From contig WUJK01000008.1 of NCBI GenBank assembly GCA_011317545.1, forward strand, positions 62,001 to 126,000: a DNA stretch of 64,000 bases. Reading direction: 5' to 3'. Position numbers and translations under genes: made by a program. The notes beneath the pieces were generated by a model, which worked only from the letters and a program-made list of their open reading frames with translations, did no database searches and was not told the origin of the DNA. This document shows positions 46,681 through 57,793 of this stretch, one piece after another; the stretch's first letter is position 1; the number at the start of each line of letters is the position of its first letter. The stretch is from Coniella vitis (lineage: Eukaryota > Ascomycota > Sordariomycetes > Diaporthales > Schizoparmaceae).

Positions 46681-47760
46681 ATGTCGCAGCCTCTCAACCT
46701 CGCCGTGGTCGGCACCAACTGGATCACCAACAGCTTCGTGCAGTCAGCGCACGAGAGCAACGGGTTCACTCTCACAGCAGTGTACTCTCGCAAGGTCGAG
46801 ACGGCAAGCAAGTTCATCAACGAGACGCCCTCCATCGCCAATGCCTCTGCCGTCAAAGCGTACGATGACCTCGGCTCGCTCTTGTCGGATGCTGCCGTCG
46901 ATGTAGTCTACATTGCATCTCCGAACTCCCTGCACTACGAGCAGACGCTCCAGGCCTTGCACGCGGGCAAACACGTCATTGTCGAGAAGCCGTTCGCCTC
47001 CAACGTCAGGGAGTTTGACGAGCTCATCCAGCTCGCAGACGACAAGGACCTGTACCTGCTCGAGGCCTACCGCCACATCCAGGAACCCAACTTCCTCAAG
47101 CTTCGGGACCTGCTCAACGACCCGGCCCAGAAGAAGGACAAGTTTGGGCCCATCTACGGCGCGAGCGTCAACATGGCCGTGTACTCGTCCCGCTACGCCA
47201 AGGTCCTGGACGGCGAGGAGCCCAACGTGCTCTCGCTCACCTTCTCGGGCGGCAGTCTCTGGGACATGGGCTGCTACCCCATCATGTTCACCCAGGCTCT
47301 CTTCGGCAAGCCTGCCTCGCAGTCCTACTACCCTGTCATCATCCGCACCGGCGTGGACGGCGGCGGCCACATCATTCTGCAGTACGACGCCGAGACGTCG
47401 AACCAAAAGGAAAAGTTCACCGTGCACGCGCATACCAGCAAGATCTACACCTCGACCGCCCCGACGGAAATCTACTGCGAAAAGGGCACAATCCGCGTCA
47501 ACGGCGCCACGGGCGTCACGGACATCAACACGATTGAGTTTGTGCCGCGAGGGTCCAAGGAGGCAGAGCAACTAGCCGACACAAACCCAGAGTACACCGG
47601 ACTGCTGAATCTGACGTGGGAGGCTAAAGAGCTGGCCAGGGTCATTGTCGAAAAGGACAGAAAGACCGAGGCCTCGCTGCGCAGACTGAGCAGAGATGTG
47701 CTCGAGGTGATGGAGGATCTGAGGCGGCAGAACGGTATCGTATTTGCGGCTGAGCGATGA
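46681..47760 (+). CDS. Gfo/Idh/MocA family NAD(P)-dependent oxidoreductase
   Basis: A single-exon gene of 359 residues. The ATG at 46681 has a good context (CAACATGTCG); codons further upstream in frame lack an ATG. Residues 6-20 (NLAVVGTNWITNSFV) form the Rossmann nucleotide-binding turn. AVDVVYIASPNSLHYEQTL (72-90) and HVIVEKPFAS (98-107) are the family signatures, with the EKP lysine at 103 as the usual catalytic residue. EAYRHIQEPNF and GGSLWDMGCYP follow in the C-terminal alpha/beta domain. Family members oxidise or reduce sugars, inositols, dihydrodiols or biliverdin; the substrate cannot be told from sequence alone. There is no signal peptide, so it is probably cytosolic. It has no obvious pathway partner next door. 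Confidence 0.93.
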   Translation: MSQPLNLAVVGTNWITNSFVQSAHESNGFTLTAVYSRKVETASKFINETPSIANASAVKAYDDLGSLLSDAAVDVVYIASPNSLHYEQTLQALHAGKHVIVEKPFASNVREFDELIQLADDKDLYLLEAYRHIQEPNFLKLRDLLNDPAQKKDKFGPIYGASVNMAVYSSRYAKVLDGEEPNVLSLTFSGGSLWDMGCYPIMFTQALFGKPASQSYYPVIIRTGVDGGGHIILQYDAETSNQKEKFTVHAHTSKIYTSTAPTEIYCEKGTIRVNGATGVTDINTIEFVPRGSKEAEQLADTNPEYTGLLNLTWEAKELARVIVEKDRKTEASLRRLSRDVLEVMEDLRRQNGIVFAAER

Positions 47761-49080
47761 GATCGTTTTCGAAAGTCATCACTGTGTAGCGTTTTTATTT
47801 TACATATATATTATCGAAAGCCACTCAACGCGATATTGAAGCCCACGTCATGATGAAAGATGCAAGGAAACGTCACCACCGGAGGTCCGGCTGTCTGGCC
47901 TGGGGTCTGTCTGCAGACTGCTGGTGTTTACATCCAAGAGAAGACTATAGACTTTGTGGTTCATTGCTGTTGATGTGAGATGAAGCGTAGGAAGACTATT
48001 TCCAGCTCAGAAAGAAAAACTGCAAAGTTCATCATAACGTGAAGCGAACCTTTGTGCTGTGCTGTGCTGTGCTGTGCTGTGAGTGGCGCTCAAAGACGCA
48101 ACCGCCTGAAAAGTGATCTTGTTCACGAGAATAGGATGCGTCGTGTAAGGATTCAGAGCCTTCGGCATATCTTGGCTATAGAATGTAGAGCCCTTCCAAG
48201 AAAAGAAAAGGGATAAGCACGGCAAAGCACTGGGACGCATTGGACGGGATCGTTTGCGGGCGCTTCGGCACTGGTCTTTGACGCTTTGCCTCGCACGCAT
48301 TCTTGGCGCCATGCCGCCCAGCCCTTGGCAGCGCTTCCGTGGCTAGAGCACTTCCAGCACAGCCAAGAGAGGCTATACCGTTTTATTTTGGACTTGTGAA
48401 ATAAGGTGCTATGTCTTGCTCGCACATGGTAACCCCGTAGACAGTGTGTCATGCCCGTGGATGCCTGAGCAGATGCCGTCAAGGGGTCAATATACAAGGC
48501 AGGGCTCGATTATGTCGACAGATGACTGAAGAGAGCCTACCGTGGCTCACATGCATAAGTATGCTTAATCTCGTCACGGAAGCTTACTATATTCCAGAGA
48601 CACAACAACCGCCCGTGCTGGGCTACAATGCCATCAGCACCGAGCCAGACGGCCAAGCAACAGCCAAGCCAGCCAAGCCAGCCCCGCCGCGTCATTGGTT
48701 GTCACAATGCGACACCAACAGGTCGTGTTGAGTCTGCTCACTTGAACTTTTGCAGTCAAAGGCCACGAGATCCCAGCGGCTAGGCGATCTTTGGGTTTTT
48801 GGCAACAACTGCTACACAGCCACTCCTGTCCAGTGGCCGTAAATTAACGGGAACTTGGCGCATGTCCTGCAGAAGACATGTACAAATCAGGGGGTCTTTG
48901 CCCGTATAGTTGCGTTGTAAACTCGCACCAACTTGCCCAAACTTCGTTTCGCAAGAGTCGAAGTGGTCGTCTTGAGACGACCGTCATGTTCCATTAATCA
49001 GTCCTTCGTTTGCGTACACCATCTGAGTCTGGGATAGTGGCGTCTGTGTGCGCACGACAAGTTCTGTTGCGCTAGCCAAA
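47761..49080. other. intergenic DNA between the oxidoreductase and GH76 genes
   Basis: Contains a GTGCT pentanucleotide run (48054-48081) and an AGCCAAGCC repeat (about 48650-48680). No convincing gene. Confidence 0.55.
48054..48081 (+). repeat. (GTGCT)n microsatellite
   Basis: Between five and six GTGCT units in intergenic DNA. Confidence 0.9.
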
Positions 49081-50703
49081 ATGGCACCCATTCTCCGATC
49101 TTTGTCTCTTTCTCTCACACTCTGGTCACTGTCGGCAGCATTGGATGTGGATATCACCGACCCACGTAAGTACGCGGCCATGCGTTGTATTCCAAGTCTC
49201 GCCTCGCTATTCGTGCCGCTCACATGTCACGTGGTGCCTCAGAATCCATCAGAGACGGCGCTGCTCTGGTGGCATATGACCTCCTCAACACCTTCTATGT
49301 AGGCAATCAAAGCGGAAAGATTCCCGGCATCTTGCCCGGCCCGCCGCCCGATGGCGACTACTACTGGTGGCAAGGCGGCGCGTTATGGGGCACCATGGTG
49401 GATTACTGGCACTTTACCGGCGACGAGTCCTACGTCAACACCACCAAGCAGGCGCTCCTGTTCCAGACCGGCCCGGAAAACAACTACATGCACTCCAACT
49501 GGACGGCCTCCCTGGGCAACGATGACCAGGCCTTCTGGGCGTTGAGTGCGATGCTCGCTGCCGAGACGCTGTTTCCTGACCCGCCTGCGGAGGACACCCG
49601 GCAGTGGCTTGCGCTTGCGCAGGCAGTCTTCAACACCCAGGCTCTGCCCGAGAGGCACGATGATACGTGCGGTGGCGGCCTACGATGGCAGATCCCGGTG
49701 TACAACAATGGATATGACTACAAGAACAGTATGAATATCCATAAACCCTCCCCCAAGGCGGATGGATACCTTGGGACTAACATGTGACGACCAAATTCTA
49801 GCCATCTCCAATGCTTGTTTCTTCAATATGGGCGCCCGTCTGGCCCGCTACACCTCAAACTCCACCTATTACTCCTGGGCTTACGACACGTATGCATGGA
49901 TCAAGGCGAAGCAGTACATTGACAACGAATACAATGTCTACGACGGCGCACACGTCGAGAAAAACTGCACCGACATCAACAAAGCGCAGTTCAGCTACAA
50001 CGCCGGCATGCTCCTGCAGGGCGCAGCCTTCATGTACAACTACACGTCCGCGCAGACAGACAATGCGACCATGGCCGACACGCAGGCGGCATACTGGGAG
50101 GCCGAGGTCACGGCGCTGCTGAACGGCACGCTGCGCGTCTTCTTCCCCGACAACATTGCCCACGAGCCGGCGTGCGAGGATGCTGGGACGTGCACGTCGG
50201 ACATGTACAGCTTCAAGGGGTACGTGGCTCGGTGGATGGCGGTCACGGCGCAGCTCGCGCCTTTTACGCGCGACAGCATCATGCCTGTCTTGCAGGCCAG
50301 CGCACAGGCTGCGGTCAAGACGTGTACCGGCGGCGATAGCGGGCGTATGTGCGGGTTCAAGTGGCACCAGGCAACGTGGGATGGTACAATTGGAGCTGGA
50401 CAGCAGATGAATGTCCTCGCTACGCTGGTCAGCCTGCTCGCTGATAGTGACGCCGAGACTACAAGAGGCGGGGACGGCGGCGTGCCCGTGACGAACCATA
50501 CTGGAGGTACGAGCGTCGGTGATGCGGCGGGAGGGTATGGCGAACGGCCGTGGGAGGACGTCCTCAGGCCCATTACAGCCGCAGACAAGGCCGGCGCTGC
50601 AATAATAACAATCCTGCTTGTGTTATCCTTCACGGCAGCATCGGTATGGGTCAGCGTCGACTCGGACAGTTTGTCTTCACTGATTCCCCACAAGAAGGGT
50701 TAA
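49081..50703 (+). CDS. GH76 (DFG5/DCW1-type) mannan endo-1,6-alpha-mannosidase-like protein
   Basis: Three exons (49081-49165, 49243-49728, 49802-50703) with two GT-AG introns of 77 and 73 bases (CTAAC branch near 49776) give 490 residues. An N-terminal signal peptide (LRSLSLSLTLWSLSAAL) is followed by the GH76 fold: SIRDGAALVAYDLL, YYWWQGGALWGTMVDYW and the catalytic pair in LGNDDQAFWALSA (Asp122-Asp123). TISNACFFNMGARLARYT, SYNAGMLLQGAAFMYN and MCGFKWHQATWDG come next. The end has a hydrophobic segment (AIITILLVLSFTAASVWV) and a short basic tail, which would fit a GPI signal or a transmembrane anchor. DFG5/DCW1 proteins are thought to transfer GPI-anchored proteins to cell-wall glucan and are needed for wall growth in yeasts. 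Several Asn-X-Ser/Thr sites support secretion. Confidence 0.93.
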
Positions 50704-51023
50704 TGTACTTTACTTTGCTATTAATATGGTATTTAACACGGCGTTTCTGGTTGACTCTATCCTTCTGGCCGCGGTCCGTGATCATGAGCATTCAAGTCGG
50801 AATAAACGAACGAACGAATGAACGAACGAACGAACTCTTATGCTGAGGCATGTTCCACAAGTTTCGTCGCTCTTCAGGCAATATGCCAAACATCGCATGT
50901 AGTCTCTGTTGCATGAGTACCACAAGGCGCTGCCGAGATCAGGTCATTAGAGCAATATGTTTGAGCTCGCTGCCGAGTATATGATTAACAAACAAGTCGA
51001 TGAACGAAAAGGTCTGGGATCGC
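50704..51023. other. convergent intergenic region with (GAAC)n run
   Basis: Lies between the 3' ends of the GH76 gene (+) and the oxygenase gene (-). A GAAC/GAAT tetranucleotide run is at about 50802-50835. No gene seen. Confidence 0.6.
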
Positions 51024-52207
51024 TCACTTCTGCACCTGCTGTCCAACTTTCAGTGAAGGGTACGCGACCTCATCTCCTTCGTCTCGACCTAGGTTAAGCT
51101 GCTCCAGCCGCAGGACCTTTGCCCTCTCTTCCAGTTCAGGAATAGGGGCCAAGTCAAAATCACTCGCAAGGTGCCAAAAGAAGGTGCTCGAGATGCGAAT
51201 CAGTGGCCGCTCGGGAAACTCGTGTTTCCTTTTCTCCATCGTGGCTAGTGCGTTGTCATTCACCACAACCTCATGGTACCCAGCTTTCACAAGTCCACCC
51301 GTCAGGTGTTCGAGCTGTTTGCCAGCCTGTACCAGCAGATAGTTCCCGGGCGGGATCTTGACGGCTATCCGCTTGCCCGTGTTGCGTGCCCAAATGTGCA
51401 AGCCTGGATACCTTGATCGGCCATGGATCGTGAGAAAGTTCAAGTCTGTATGGAAGCCGGCGAGTATGGTGTCCCTGTGCCCGTATTTGCGCAGATCTGA
51501 CGCAGTGGGCGCCAGAATGTGTGGGCCGTAGCGGCCTGCGCTGCTGAACGTCGTCTCCGACAGCCCCAGACCTGTTGCAGCCATGGCGGCCAAATCTGAT
51601 ACGCTGCAGACCTGTTCTTTAGAAAAGAAAAGTTACTGTGGGCCTCATGTTCCGCAGTGGTTACTCACGCGTTCTTCATACAAGAGCCCCACATGTTCAT
51701 CGTCGGCTCCCACCTCTGCCTGATATGAGACGCCTCGGGCACAACATTGCCGGCGTTCAGCCCGGGGAACGCGGTCTCGTACGGCGGCTTCTCTACCATG
51801 CGCCAGAAGAACCTGCACTTTGGATCTGGCTGGTGGCCGGCAATGTCGAGGGGCCGCTGGTCCGGCGCGAGCCGCGCAATCACATTCAGACACGGCTCGT
51901 CGACCGCACACTTTGGCTTTTCCGTATTCTCTAGCGTCGCGCCAATCTGGTAGCCAAGCTGCGGCCTCTCGTCCTGTTGCAGTGCCTCAACCGGCTGGGC
52001 AAAGTAGTCCTCGAGCAGGTCCAGGAAGGCATCGTTATCGCTTTCTCTCACCCTGCTGTCGTGGAGAAGCAACGCGCCGTAGTTAATCAGAGCTTCTGCT
52101 GCTTTTCTGCATTCGGCTACCACGGCTGGGGAGTCATGGGGATTCTGGAGGAAGAGGTCGAGGTTGATAATTGGTAGATCCATAGACAGCTCATGAGCAG
52201 CAGCCAT
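51024..52207 (-). CDS. 2-oxoglutarate/Fe(II) dioxygenase, isopenicillin N synthase-like
   Basis: Two exons (52207-51669, 51603-51024) give 372 residues; the intron of 65 bases runs from GTGAGT to CTGCAG, and the phase is preserved. The N-terminal DIOX_N-type domain starts LPIINLDLFL and contains AAEALINYGALLLHDSRV. The catalytic jelly roll has the iron triad in GFHTDLNFLTIHG (His231, Asp233) and KQLEHLTGG (His279), and the 2-oxoglutarate-binding Arg-X-Ser in RPLIRISSTFFWH (Arg316, Ser318). These residues match the family, which oxidises small molecules in secondary or hormone-like metabolism. The substrate is unknown. The gene sits about 430 bases from the P450 stop codon, in the same direction. 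Confidence 0.92.
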
Positions 52208-52642
52208 TCTGACTCAAGTGGTGAATGCTGAAATGTGAGGTTGTATGGAAGTCGGTCATCAGTATATCTGTATATATGAATATCTACACATAGCTGAAAG
52301 CGCAGTATCGAGAGAGGGAGCGAAGGCAAGAAGCGCACGGCGCTCCAACGTTGTTATCGTTTGGGGAGGCACGTGGGCAGAAGTGGGGTCTTTCCATATC
52401 ACATGCCAAAAGTACGGCCCGGTTGCCTATTTCCACAGGGATCTTGCAATTTTCACTAGCCCGAAGATTTGACTTGTTCAGCTTGGTAGAATACTCAAGG
52501 AGATTCATAGGCAAATGTTCATATGACTAATGTGGATTTCGTAACTCCAAATCCGTGATGCCAATCTTCAACGCGCAGTCTATATCCAATTAGATAGGCT
52601 TCTACCAAGGCTAGCGAGTTTCTATGTCTGCAAGCATCTTGT
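52208..52642. promoter_or_regulatory. presumed promoter and leader of the oxygenase gene, P450 3' end
   Basis: A 435-base gap between two minus-strand genes. It must contain the terminator of the P450 gene and the promoter of the oxygenase gene. I see no decisive motif. Confidence 0.4.
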
Positions 52643-54679
52643 CTATATAGCATCATCATCCATAACACAGGTGCGGCCCCTATTACGTATCTTCACATAT
52701 ACAGGAAGCCCGCCGTCCATTGGCAGCGTCAGGCTGCTCTTACTCGTCCTTTCCAGCCCCTGATAGGCCGGGACAAAGTCAAAGCTCCAGGCCATGGCGG
52801 CAATGGCTTGCACGCCAATGACCTCGGCCATTTTCCTGCCCAGGCAAGTGCGTGGCCCGCCGCTAAAAACGGTGAACTCAGTTACGCTTCTAGGCGTTAC
52901 CTTGACAGAGCCGGAGCCAACGCCTGATGGGCAAGAATCAGTGTTTGTTATGGGGGCGAGCCAGCGTTCGGGACGGAATGCCTCAGCGTCCTCGCCCCAT
53001 GTGAGCTGCGAGCGGTGCATGGCCCAGGGGCACCAGACGAGAATGGAGCTAACTGGGAGAAAAGTGCCATCTGGCAAGGCGGTGGCGGCTTGCGCTTGAC
53101 GAATCTCGAAAGGTATGGGAGGAAAGAGGCGCAGGGCTTCCAACAGGACGGCGTATGTGTATGGTAGAGAGACAGGAGTGAAGAGGTTGATCTTGGGCGC
53201 GAGGTTGGTGGTGTTTGAGCCTTGAGACAGGTTCGTATCCGATTCAGGAAAGTCGACAAATGATGAGCCGAGGAGGGATTGAACTTCCGTGCGAACCTTG
53301 GCGTAGACATGGCGGTGTTGTATGAGGAGGTAGAACGCCCATGTCAGAGACTGAGCAGTTGTGTCACGGCCTATCATTGTACATTGGTCAGTAAAGCATG
53401 CAAGGGCCAAGTTCAGCATGGCAGAGGTCTGGTGAGGTGCTGGATGGGGCCAACTAAGATTGCAAGGCATCGTGGTCAAGGAAATATGAGAAGGGATAGG
53501 CTAGGAAGGTTCCTACCAGCCGAGAGATAATTTAATGCAGCGTCCGCTACCACCTCCTCATTACCAATAGCATCAAGAAGCGACTGTATCAAGCTACCGG
53601 AGACTTGGTCCAGCTTGTCGTTCTCGGCTGAAGGGAGACCGGTGCCCTTTTCGCGGTCTTGTATAGCGCTGTCGACAATGCGTTTGCCAAATGCTTTTAC
53701 GGTGGCTACAGAGTTTCGCATCTTGTGTCCCCAAAAGATCTCCTTGATCGGCCAAAGGGGATTCTGCACGCGCTCGGCGCAGACTCCAGACGCATAGTCA
53801 AATGCGATGCTCATGTCATCGTCGGCGTGCATTTCCATCTGGAAAGTGTGTTCAGCTGAAGAGTTCTCTGTGCTTTAATATCATGTGTGCTGATTGAGGA
53901 TGTGAGGCTTACATTATAAGCCATCTTGCCCATGAGCTGGCTTGTGATTTCGTGAAAGACGGCTTGCAAGTCGACTTGGTTGCTTGCGGCGCTCTGCGCC
54001 TGGAGGTGCCGTATGCTCTGGCCCAGGTACTGTGGTAAAGCGGCGTCTGTGAGGACTTGGAGATTCTTGTTGTTGAGGAAGCTCAAGCCAGCCTTGCGCT
54101 GGACTCGCCACAGCTCACCGTCTGCGTTGACTATGCCATGTCCTGTCGGGCTCATTACGGGTCAGCGCAACTCCTCTTTTTTGTTCACGGCGATCAAACG
54201 TAATCACTGACCAAACAAGTCCCACAGCGGCTGCTTGACAAAGTCGCCCTTGGTGAAGAGACTCTCGTTTTTGAGCACAAACTCGAGGTTCCGCGGGTCG
54301 TTGATGACGACACCGGGGTGGAGGCTGGGGACATAGAGCTCGAACGTCTCACGGCCAAAGATGCGCTCGCATTTCAAGAACCAAGCGAACAGTTTCTGGC
54401 GAGCCTGCAGGAAGAGTAGGCCGTTGCCCGCCAAAGGAAGCGTGTTGGGTGGCTTTCTGGACACGTCCAGCGGTTGCAAAATGTCAATGACGACACGAAC
54501 ACGATTGTATGGAAATAAGGCGGACAATGGGGTTGCACTCACCGCAACGGCTTGCCATCCCTGGTGATGCCACTCTTGCGGAAGATGGTAGCAAAGAGGA
54601 GTGCCGCAAGAGCAGCCAGAAGAGCAGCCCGACCGAGCCAGCTGGATGAGGGGTTGAGGCTGGTGAGAATGGTCGACAT
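52643..54679 (-). CDS. cytochrome P450 monooxygenase
   Basis: Five exons (54679-54543, 54456-54212, 54142-53913, 53838-53517, 53370-52643) join to 553 residues; every phase fits. An N-terminal anchor (AALLAALAALLFATIF) precedes KPPNTLPLAGN, the proline-rich hinge. DLFGHGIVNADGELWRVQRK is the C-helix region with its WxxxR. The I-helix motif is rebuilt across intron 4 as SAGRDTTAQSLTWAF; ExxR is in LLEALRLFPP; the PERW block follows. The haem loop FSGGPRTCLGRKMA puts the thiolate Cys near residue 487. The sequence resembles the CYP52/CYP86-like group that often hydroxylates fatty acids or alkanes; that is a guess from the C-helix and I-helix. Intron 2 starts GTCAGT, a weak donor. It acts in the ER membrane with a reductase. 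Confidence 0.93.
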
Positions 54680-55284
54680 GGCCGGGCGTAGGGTGCAATG
54701 GGAAGGAGGAGAAGAGGATGGAATGGCATGTGAGAATGCTCGAGGTTGGCTAATATGACTGGCAACTTTAGCTAGGGTTGCGACAGGGTTCCCCGATTCC
54801 AGGGCCCAGGTGCTGTGGGCTGTCAGGCGTGTGCGGCTAGCAGAACGGCACCTACAGTAACAAGCTCCTGCGGGCCGCAGTCAATAGCAGGCTAGCAGGG
54901 CCTAGCTCTCTCCTTCGGTGGCAGGGTGGCTTGGGCTTGCTTGGGTGGCGGGTGCTAGGTACTTACATAGTACTGGGTCGTCTGGGCGATTTACTTACGA
55001 AACGCATCACAGTGACGCTGCGTCTCGGGTTTTTCTGTTCTTTCCCTAGCGATCTGGCAAGACCGTCCGTACCTTGGCGCCTTCCGGTATTGTCTCTCTC
55101 GAACCTACCTGTCTGCCAGGTATCACTTCTTACTCATCTCCAGGGCTCTGCGCAGGCTCCTTTCCATCCCCAAGCACATGCTGGCCAATTGACACGCGAT
55201 CACCACAGCTGGATCTGTCCGCGATCGTTTGGTTCGAGCACCGTCTATGAAACAGTGTTTTCCAACGCTTGACATCAACATATA
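54680..55284. promoter_or_regulatory. divergent promoter region between P450 and methyltransferase-like genes
   Basis: A 605-base divergent intergenic region. It contains one exact TACATAGTA (54964-54972). No other motif is convincing. Confidence 0.5.
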
Positions 55285-56438
55285 ATGGCGCCCTGGCTGC
55301 CCCGGCTGCACCTCTTTGAGATCCACGATCAACCATGGCAAGCAACTGTTCTTCTCCTCTTCCCAAAGCTACCCAACAATGTCCTCGCAGGTCCTCAACT
55401 ACGCAATTGACTTTTGGCATTGACGTAATTGGCCGTGGCTAACAACCCACCTTGTCGTCGAGGCTCCTCTTGCCCTTACTCTTGCTCCTGCACAGTACCT
55501 ATAGCAGCGGCCCAAACAGGCAACTAACACGTGCGTATCTTAACAGGTTCCACCCTTGGTTTCGCGCAAAGGTCCAGGCTGCTCTAACCGAGACGTGGCT
55601 GATGACCATCAAGCCGCTCCAGTCCGAGTCGCCGGCTTCCATCGTCGCCCGTCTGTTAGCCGACGAGCTGCGCCACGCCGGCTCTGGTGAGCGACAACAA
55701 TTCGTCGTCGTGGACTACTGTGCTGGAGGAGGCGGGCCCATCCCCATGATCGAGAAGCACATCAACAACGATGCGCAGAACCACCGTCACCAGCCTGTTC
55801 ACTTTGTCCTGACCGATCTGCACCCCCACATTCACAACTGGGCGCTCGCCGCCGCCGCCTCGTCCCACATCCACTATGCCCCCTCCTCCGTTGATGCTGC
55901 AAACTCGCCCCCAGGTCTGCTCGGCTCGGTGGAACCTCCGCTTCCATCGGAGCTGACAACAAGGACGGGCGCTGGCAGCGGCCACGCCCAAGCACCACAA
56001 ATCTTCCGTACCTTCCATCTTTCGTTCCACCATTTTCCGGACCCGCTCGCCCGCGCCATCCTCCGTGACACCATGAACACTTCAGCCGGCTTTGCCATTG
56101 TCGAGCTTCAAGACCGGCACCTCACATCCTTCCTGGCCATCTTTCTCTTGGGCATCGGCGTCATGGTCTTTTCGCCCATCTTTGCCTGGCGTTGGAGAAG
56201 CCCTGGTACATTTTTCTGGAGCTGGATCATCCCAGTCCTGCCATTTGTGCTTGTTTGGGATGGCTGGATGTCAGCCGCCCGCTCACGTACCCGTCTGGAG
56301 GTGGAGGACCTCATGCGGCATTGCGGTGTGAGTGAGAGCGAGTTTAAGAAGTGGCACGTGAAGAGCGGTAAGAAGACGCATTTGGCACCTTGGGCTGATG
56401 TACATTGGATCATTGGCACCAAGACCGAGATTGCATAA
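55285..56438 (+). CDS. SAM-dependent methyltransferase-like membrane protein, function unknown
   Basis: Two exons (55285-55337, 55547-56438) give 314 residues. The short first exon reads APWLPRLHLFEIHDQPW and joins in phase to FHPWFRAKVQAALTETW; the intron starts with GC rather than GT (GCAAGC) and ends TTAACAG with a CTAAC branch site. The Rossmann methyltransferase motif I is VVDYCAGGGGPIP, motif II is FVLTDLHPH, and FHLSFHHFPDPLARAIL is the post-motif region. The C-terminal third has two hydrophobic helices (FLAIFLLGIGVMVFSPIFAW and FWSWIIPVLPFVLVW), so the protein is probably membrane-bound. The family appears in many ascomycetes without a known substrate. The GC-AG intron is the least certain point; without it the N-terminus would be lost. 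Confidence 0.85.
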
Positions 56439-56623
56439 TCGCTCAGCCGCCCCAATGTATAGTAGCAGATATCTAGACAGTTGTGATTTGGACTTTAGCA
56501 GCTCAATTAGCATTTCTTAGCTGGCGCAAGCAACGCCAGGCATATATGCGCAACACCTACCATCTCTAGGTAATCCGTGCCAGAAAAATAAACCAAAACA
56601 AGTCATCAAAAAGTCATAGGTCA
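56439..56623. other. short convergent intergenic region
   Basis: Between the stop codons of the methyltransferase-like (+) and Saf4-like (-) genes. An AATAAA-like signal is visible near 56587 (AAAATAAACC). Nothing else. Confidence 0.5.
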
Positions 56624-57793
56624 TCAGTCCGAGTCATAGTCAACCAAGGCTGGATTCACAGCAGCAGCCTTCTCGTTTGGCTGTACGGCTAGGAAAGAGC
56701 CCGGCGCCTGAGCCAGATCGCGCTTCCTCTTGAGGCCAGGGATTAGAGGAGAAGAGACGGGCTTGACACTGTCCCTACCCCTCGGTTCTAGGAAGGGGTC
56801 GCTTGCTAGACGCGTATTGTCAAAGATCTCAGACATCAAGGATTGCTTAACCTTGGACGCGACGATCTCAGACTTGAGCCTTTTGGGCGGTTTGCCACTG
56901 CTCTCATGGGCCGCTGAGATGCGCTCGTCTGGTGAAGCAGTCGGTTTGGCTTTGCGACTGTCTCCAAACAGCGGTTTGGCGAGCACTTTTCCCTCCTCTC
57001 TATGCTCGCCTCTTTCTCTTTCTTCCGCTGGGACTGTTCCAAAATCCACCAGCTGTGCCCGCCGCGCATCTTCCTCATTCTCAGGCAACAGATCGATTCC
57101 CAGACCCAGTCTGTCCCGAATATCATCGTCTGCCGCGGCCTGGCGCTCCCGAGCCTTCCTGCCGACACGAAAGGTCCGCCGGAGCGCTTGATTGCGTGCA
57201 TACGGGTCGTCCCACTGCCTCGAGCTGACATCTTCAATCTCATCGATCCGTTCTTTTGCTCTTTCCAGTGCCGCGCGATCCTCGATTGTTTTTTCCAAGT
57301 TCGCAAAAGCGCTTTCGCGCTGTGAGTCGCGCTCGGCGGGGGTGAGTATTGGCGGCACTCCGTTCAGCTTCACCAAACTGTCGTCAAGTTCTGCCTGTCC
57401 ATCTTCTCTTCCCTCTGCCTCTTTTCTCCGCTGCCCACCCGAAACAACCACATACGCTGTATTCTTGGGGTCGGTATGTATCTCAATCGATCCACCGCAG
57501 ACAGCATGACGCATACGAAACGCAAAAATAGGACTCGAAAAGTAGTTGCCGATTTTGCGCTTCTCGGCGTTGAACCGCACGCCCTGGCCAATGAGCTGCG
57601 AATGGGCGGGCTGACAATGGCCGCACCACACGGGGAAGGGCATTTCGAAGCGCACGGTGAGGATGCCTTCTGTCTTGAGCTTGCGAGCGCGGGCGCCGAG
57701 CGGGTGGGGTTTGGCGTGGCGGGAGGCTTGGTTTGGATTGAGGACGCCTTCGTGCTCGGGCGGCACGTAGCGGCCCATATTGAAGCCTTGCAT
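56624..57793 (-). CDS. Saf4/Cwf16 (CCDC130-type) splicing factor
   Basis: A single exon, 389 residues. The N-terminus MQGFNMGRYVPPEHEG and the blocks LTVRFEMPFPVWC, GQGVRFNAEKRKIGNYFSS, FAFRMRHAVCGGSIEI and TDPKNTAYVVVSGG are the CWC16/Yju2-CCDC130 family core. The zinc site uses WCGHC (about residues 57-60) and the later HxxC pair. The C-terminal half is charged and low complexity (long Glu/Arg stretches, then KPPKRLKSEIV and LKRKRDL as likely nuclear signals) and ends VDYDSD. Homologues join the spliceosome around catalytic activation. Length is close to human CCDC130. The start is the first ATG and matches the family N-terminus. Confidence 0.93.
   Translation of the reverse strand: MQGFNMGRYVPPEHEGVLNPNQASRHAKPHPLGARARKLKTEGILTVRFEMPFPVWCGHCQPAHSQLIGQGVRFNAEKRKIGNYFSSPIFAFRMRHAVCGGSIEIHTDPKNTAYVVVSGGQRRKEAEGREDGQAELDDSLVKLNGVPPILTPAERDSQRESAFANLEKTIEDRAALERAKERIDEIEDVSSRQWDDPYARNQALRRTFRVGRKARERQAAADDDIRDRLGLGIDLLPENEEDARRAQLVDFGTVPAEERERGEHREEGKVLAKPLFGDSRKAKPTASPDERISAAHESSGKPPKRLKSEIVASKVKQSLMSEIFDNTRLASDPFLEPRGRDSVKPVSSPLIPGLKRKRDLAQAPGSFLAVQPNEKAAAVNPALVDYDSD

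Noticed and set aside
46744..47571. 275-codon minus-strand frame opposite the oxidoreductase
   Set aside because: Shadow of the conserved Gfo/Idh/MocA gene; composition is the usual antisense Val/Leu/Arg/Asp pattern.
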